Source: a virus
IMG/VR virus record: IMGVR_UViG_3300018080_000427
Location: 1-32,046 of that record
Reading direction: 5' to 3' (one strand)
DNA: 32,046 nt
Position numbers and translations under genes: made by a program. The notes beneath the pieces are model-generated. The model saw only the letters and a list, made by a program, of their open reading frames with translations, ran no database searches and had not been told where the DNA came from. Each line of letters opens with the position of its first letter. Position 1 is the stretch's first letter. Below, piece after piece: positions 30,048-32,046 of the stretch.

Positions 30048-30629
30048 TTATTGAACCTTTTTAATTTTTGTTACTTTACCTTCAAAAATATGTTTACCAA
30101 CTCTGAAACTAAAAACGTCATTTGCTTTTTGTACGGATTCGGTAATTAACCCGTTTTCAGACAATATCTCACGGACAGCCTCTTTTACCATATTTTTTAA
30201 TTCTGAATTATCAGGGACATTTTGTCCTTGAGATTTTCTTCTTGGTTGTTCGTTAATTTGTTTTCCACTGGCATCAACATTCATTAGTCTTGATGCTTTA
30301 TCAATTAAATCATTAGATAGTGATGGGCCAACCATAGGATTTGATTGTGCGATTGGATGCTCAATCATTAGTCTTTTAATTTCATCAGGTAATTTAGAAG
30401 ACATTATTCTGTCTGTTGTTGGTATTTCGTTTGTTTGAACTCTTTTGGGAGTACTTTCTTCTAAAAATTCTGTAGGTAAATTATATTTTGCTTGAGGGGC
30501 CTCATAAGATTCCACACTTGGTGTGTTAATAATACCTGAAGAATTACCTGCTCTTGGTATTTCTTTATGTTTTTCCATGATGGCTTTAGAAACCATCAAT
30601 TTTTTTATTAATTCATTTTCGGATGTCAT
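30048..30629 (-). CDS. Probable virion/core-associated protein with protease-site-like segment
   Basis: A 193-residue protein. The N-terminus is helical (ENELIKKLMVSKAIMEKHKE). A long Pro/Ser/Asn-rich, probably disordered middle (about 25-130) follows, and then a helix NSELKNMVKEAVREILSE|NGLITE|S: two possible L/I-x-E sites, like the N-terminal peptides elsewhere but placed internally (about 141-165). The last 30 residues form a small beta unit (VFSFRVGKHIFEGKVTKI). It is the last gene of a minus-strand unit (32046 to 30048) ending at the terminator. No family is recognised; the role is inferred from the motif and from small virion-type neighbours. Confidence 0.6.
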   Translation of the reverse strand: MTSENELIKKLMVSKAIMEKHKEIPRAGNSSGIINTPSVESYEAPQAKYNLPTEFLEESTPKRVQTNEIPTTDRIMSSKLPDEIKRLMIEHPIAQSNPMVGPSLSNDLIDKASRLMNVDASGKQINEQPRRKSQGQNVPDNSELKNMVKEAVREILSENGLITESVQKANDVFSFRVGKHIFEGKVTKIKKVQ

Positions 30630-30639
30630 ATTATTTTAT

Positions 30640-31029
30640 TTATTGATTATCAAAAACTGCATTTATTATTACTCTGTTCATACTCTTATCACCATTAGGG
30701 TTATAATTGGGTTTCATTTGATTAAATTTTTCACCCGTAGGTTTAAACGATAATATTTTATCGGCCCTAAACAATCTCCAACCTGGTAAAGGTTGTTCAC
30801 CTTTAAACCCTGTGTGAGAAGCCCCTTCGTTATCCCAAGCTCTAAGAACAGGATTATTCGCTTTACTATACCCAAAACAAACAGGTTCAATCTCACGCAA
30901 ACCTCTACCACCTGGTTCGTCACCATCGTAATAAATTATTACTTTATCTTTCTTTTTTATAGCGTCGACAATTGAGTCGATTGATGCTACTTCTAAGATA
31001 AGAGATTTAACTGTGTTGTAAAGTTTCAT
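30640..31029 (-). CDS. WYL-like domain protein with N-terminal targeting-type peptide
   Basis: A 129-residue protein. The N-terminus MKLYNTVKSLILE|VAS ends in I11-L-E13, a candidate prohead protease site as in T4 internal proteins (which begin M-K-T-Y...). The remainder has the order of a WYL domain: KVIIYYDGD, RGLREIEPVCFGYSKANNPV, LRAWDNEG, and GWRLFRADKILSF, the last like the F-R-L-D-R-I of WYL. WYL domains bind nucleic acid or other ligands and act as regulators of bacterial defence and transcription. A packaged WYL protein would be unusual, so this is worth noting. It shares 1 base with the upstream gene. Confidence 0.62.
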   Translation of the reverse strand: MKLYNTVKSLILEVASIDSIVDAIKKKDKVIIYYDGDEPGGRGLREIEPVCFGYSKANNPVLRAWDNEGASHTGFKGEQPLPGWRLFRADKILSFKPTGEKFNQMKPNYNPNGDKSMNRVIINAVFDNQ

Positions 31030-31322
31030 TATGCACTAGGTGTTGTGTATGGTTTGTTTGGTTGAAATTCATTAACAACTATTGATGCTTTTCTTTCAAT
31101 AATATCTTGAATTGCTCCCGCATCTTGATTGTAAACATCTAAAAATTCGCCAGTACCTTTACCCATATCATCACCGTCAGCCAAAGCGTCAGGATTGACT
31201 GATGAGTATTGGTTTGTAGGTTTGAAATCATTTTTAGGGATTAGTTTAGCTCTTTCCATGTCCGCAATTGCCGAAAGTTCATTATTCGGTTGCTCAAAAT
31301 TTAATGGTTCTTGTACTGCCAT
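31029..31322 (-). CDS. Small probable virion protein
   Basis: A 97-residue, Asn/Asp/Pro-rich protein (NFEQPNNELSAIADMERAKL, then SSVNPDALADGDDMGKGTGE) with a more hydrophobic C-terminal helix (AIQDIIERKASIVVNEF). Low complexity and position among virion-type genes suggest a minor structural or neck protein. No motif is recognised. The stop overlaps the next gene's ATG by 1 base. Confidence 0.6.
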   Translation of the reverse strand: MAVQEPLNFEQPNNELSAIADMERAKLIPKNDFKPTNQYSSVNPDALADGDDMGKGTGEFLDVYNQDAGAIQDIIERKASIVVNEFQPNKPYTTPSA

Positions 31323-31326
31323 GACT

Positions 31327-31797
31327 TTAAATTATTTTTTTTATTAGTTCGTTTATTCTTTTCAAATTTTCGGTAATTGCCGTATCATACTTTTCTACCG
31401 AGGCTTTGTGACTTTTACTTGGTCTATGCATATTTCTTAAATCATTTTTTTCATGATTTTTAATATATTGATTTGGTAACACTTCTGATTTTATTTTTTT
31501 ACCCATATCAACATTGTTTCTCATAGAACCTAAAGTATTGTTAACCCAATTTTTAACATAATCACCACCATTTAATATATATGGTAAATCGTTTTGATTT
31601 CCGTTAAAACTATCAAAGAAATTTTTCATTCTTTTTAATTGTTGATAGGTAACTTCTTTGGTATCTCTTAAATCTTTATTTCTTTTATACCCTTCGGTCG
31701 TTTCATCGGCATTGGACGCGGCATTATAGCATTGTTCCAAGTATGTAACAACATCCTCAGGTAATGGTACCTTATTTCCGTATAAATCCTTATTCAC
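31327..31797 (-). CDS. Hypothetical helical protein with targeting-type C-terminus
   Basis: A 156-residue protein with a GTG start at 31797, overlapping the preceding gene's stop by 8 bases. Most of it is helical and charged (EDVVTYLEQCYNAASNADET, then VTYQQLKRMKNFFDSFN). The C-terminus, TAITENLKRINELIKKII, resembles the terminal helices of the internal-type proteins (I-T-E-x-L-K-R-I-x-E-L-I-K-K-I), here at the C-terminal end, as in the gene at 9128. No family is recognised. Confidence 0.6.
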   Translation of the reverse strand: MNKDLYGNKVPLPEDVVTYLEQCYNAASNADETTEGYKRNKDLRDTKEVTYQQLKRMKNFFDSFNGNQNDLPYILNGGDYVKNWVNNTLGSMRNNVDMGKKIKSEVLPNQYIKNHEKNDLRNMHRPSKSHKASVEKYDTAITENLKRINELIKKII

Positions 31798-32046
31798 CTT
31801 TTTTAAGTATGTTAATCAATTTATTTATGCTGATACCTTCTTTCTCCGCCAATTTTTTAATTGACTGTAAATTTTTAACTAAAATTTTATTTATAGGTTC
31901 GTTTTTGGATACAACATCTGAATCATCTTTAGATTTTTTTGTCAACATATCCTCAACCATTTTAACCATTTTTTGTTTCTGTTGTTCTTCAATGGAATCC
32001 TTTTCGGCTAATCTTTGTTTTAAAACCAATCTTCCTCGTTTATCTT
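31790..32046 (-). CDS. Hypothetical coiled-coil protein (5' partial)
   Basis: The frame is open to the window edge (DKRGRLVLKQRLAEKD...), so the start lies outside; a TTG at 32029 is probably internal. The visible 85 residues are a charged coiled coil (EEQQKQKMVKMVEDMLTKKS), a linker, and a C-terminal helix (LVKNLQSIKKLAEKEGISIN). It ends within the start of the 31797 gene (8-base overlap). The function is unknown. Confidence 0.6.
   Translation of the reverse strand, partial: DKRGRLVLKQRLAEKDSIEEQQKQKMVKMVEDMLTKKSKDDSDVVSKNEPINKILVKNLQSIKKLAEKEGISINKLINILKKGE

Noticed and set aside
1-32046. tRNA genes
   Set aside because: No cloverleaf with a T-loop GTTC sequence was noticed in the intergenic gaps, which are short and mostly AT-rich.

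Overview
The window reads as part of the genome of a large, T4-related contractile-tailed phage (myovirus) that most likely infects a member of the Bacteroidota (Flavobacteria-like). The head genes run in the T4 order: prohead protease (gp21-like), acidic scaffold (gp22-like), major capsid protein (gp23-like). A gp5-like baseplate hub protein and a gp55-like late sigma factor lie downstream. The host guess rests on low GC, starts preceded by A-rich sequence rather than a Shine-Dalgarno, a DUF4494-like small protein, and two TAnnTTTG (-7 type) promoter candidates. No tRNA, integrase or plasmid gene was seen.

Layout. 1-8143 (+): protease (5' end cut by the window), small protein, scaffold, capsid, an inserted HNH homing endonuclease, then a run of small proteins whose N-termini resemble one another and end in an L/I-x-E sequence, the kind of site T4 gp21 cleaves. 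8178-9083 (-): a secreted CAP-domain protein and a small unknown. 9128-9823 (+): a Cys/Lys-rich protein with the same kind of terminal motif. 9825-17550 (-): more motif-bearing proteins, then structural, fibre-like and baseplate genes. 17579-18328 (-): late sigma factor. 18328-29029 (-): glycosyltransferases and sugar-metabolism enzymes, interspersed with PhoH, a degenerate HAD protein, dUTPase and a DEDDy exonuclease. 29034-29948 (-): an EDxHD-type homing endonuclease. 30048-32046 (-): small probable virion proteins; the last is cut by the window edge.

Two observations stand out. (1) At least eight proteins carry a short terminal peptide of the form L/I-T/S-E-S-D-L-x-x-I-I... ending in L/I-x-E. 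Together with a matching site in the capsid protein (I-N-E|A, residues 58-61), this suggests a set of capsid-internal proteins, targeted and processed by the prohead protease and delivered with the DNA. One carries a peptidoglycan-binding-like domain and two carry small Cys-rich basic domains. (2) The glycosyltransferase directly downstream of the EDxHD endonuclease has an in-frame TGA at codon 21. The TGA lies between two identical GGT codons, inside a 13-bp hairpin that is complete only on the mRNA strand, in a GC-rich patch. The arrangement resembles the T4 gene 60 translational bypass, which also travels with a homing endonuclease.

An octamer, TATTTATA, recurs upstream of genes on both strands, always in the orientation of the gene it precedes. 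It is the exact reverse complement of the T4 late promoter core TATAAATA and is a candidate target of the gp55-like sigma factor encoded here.
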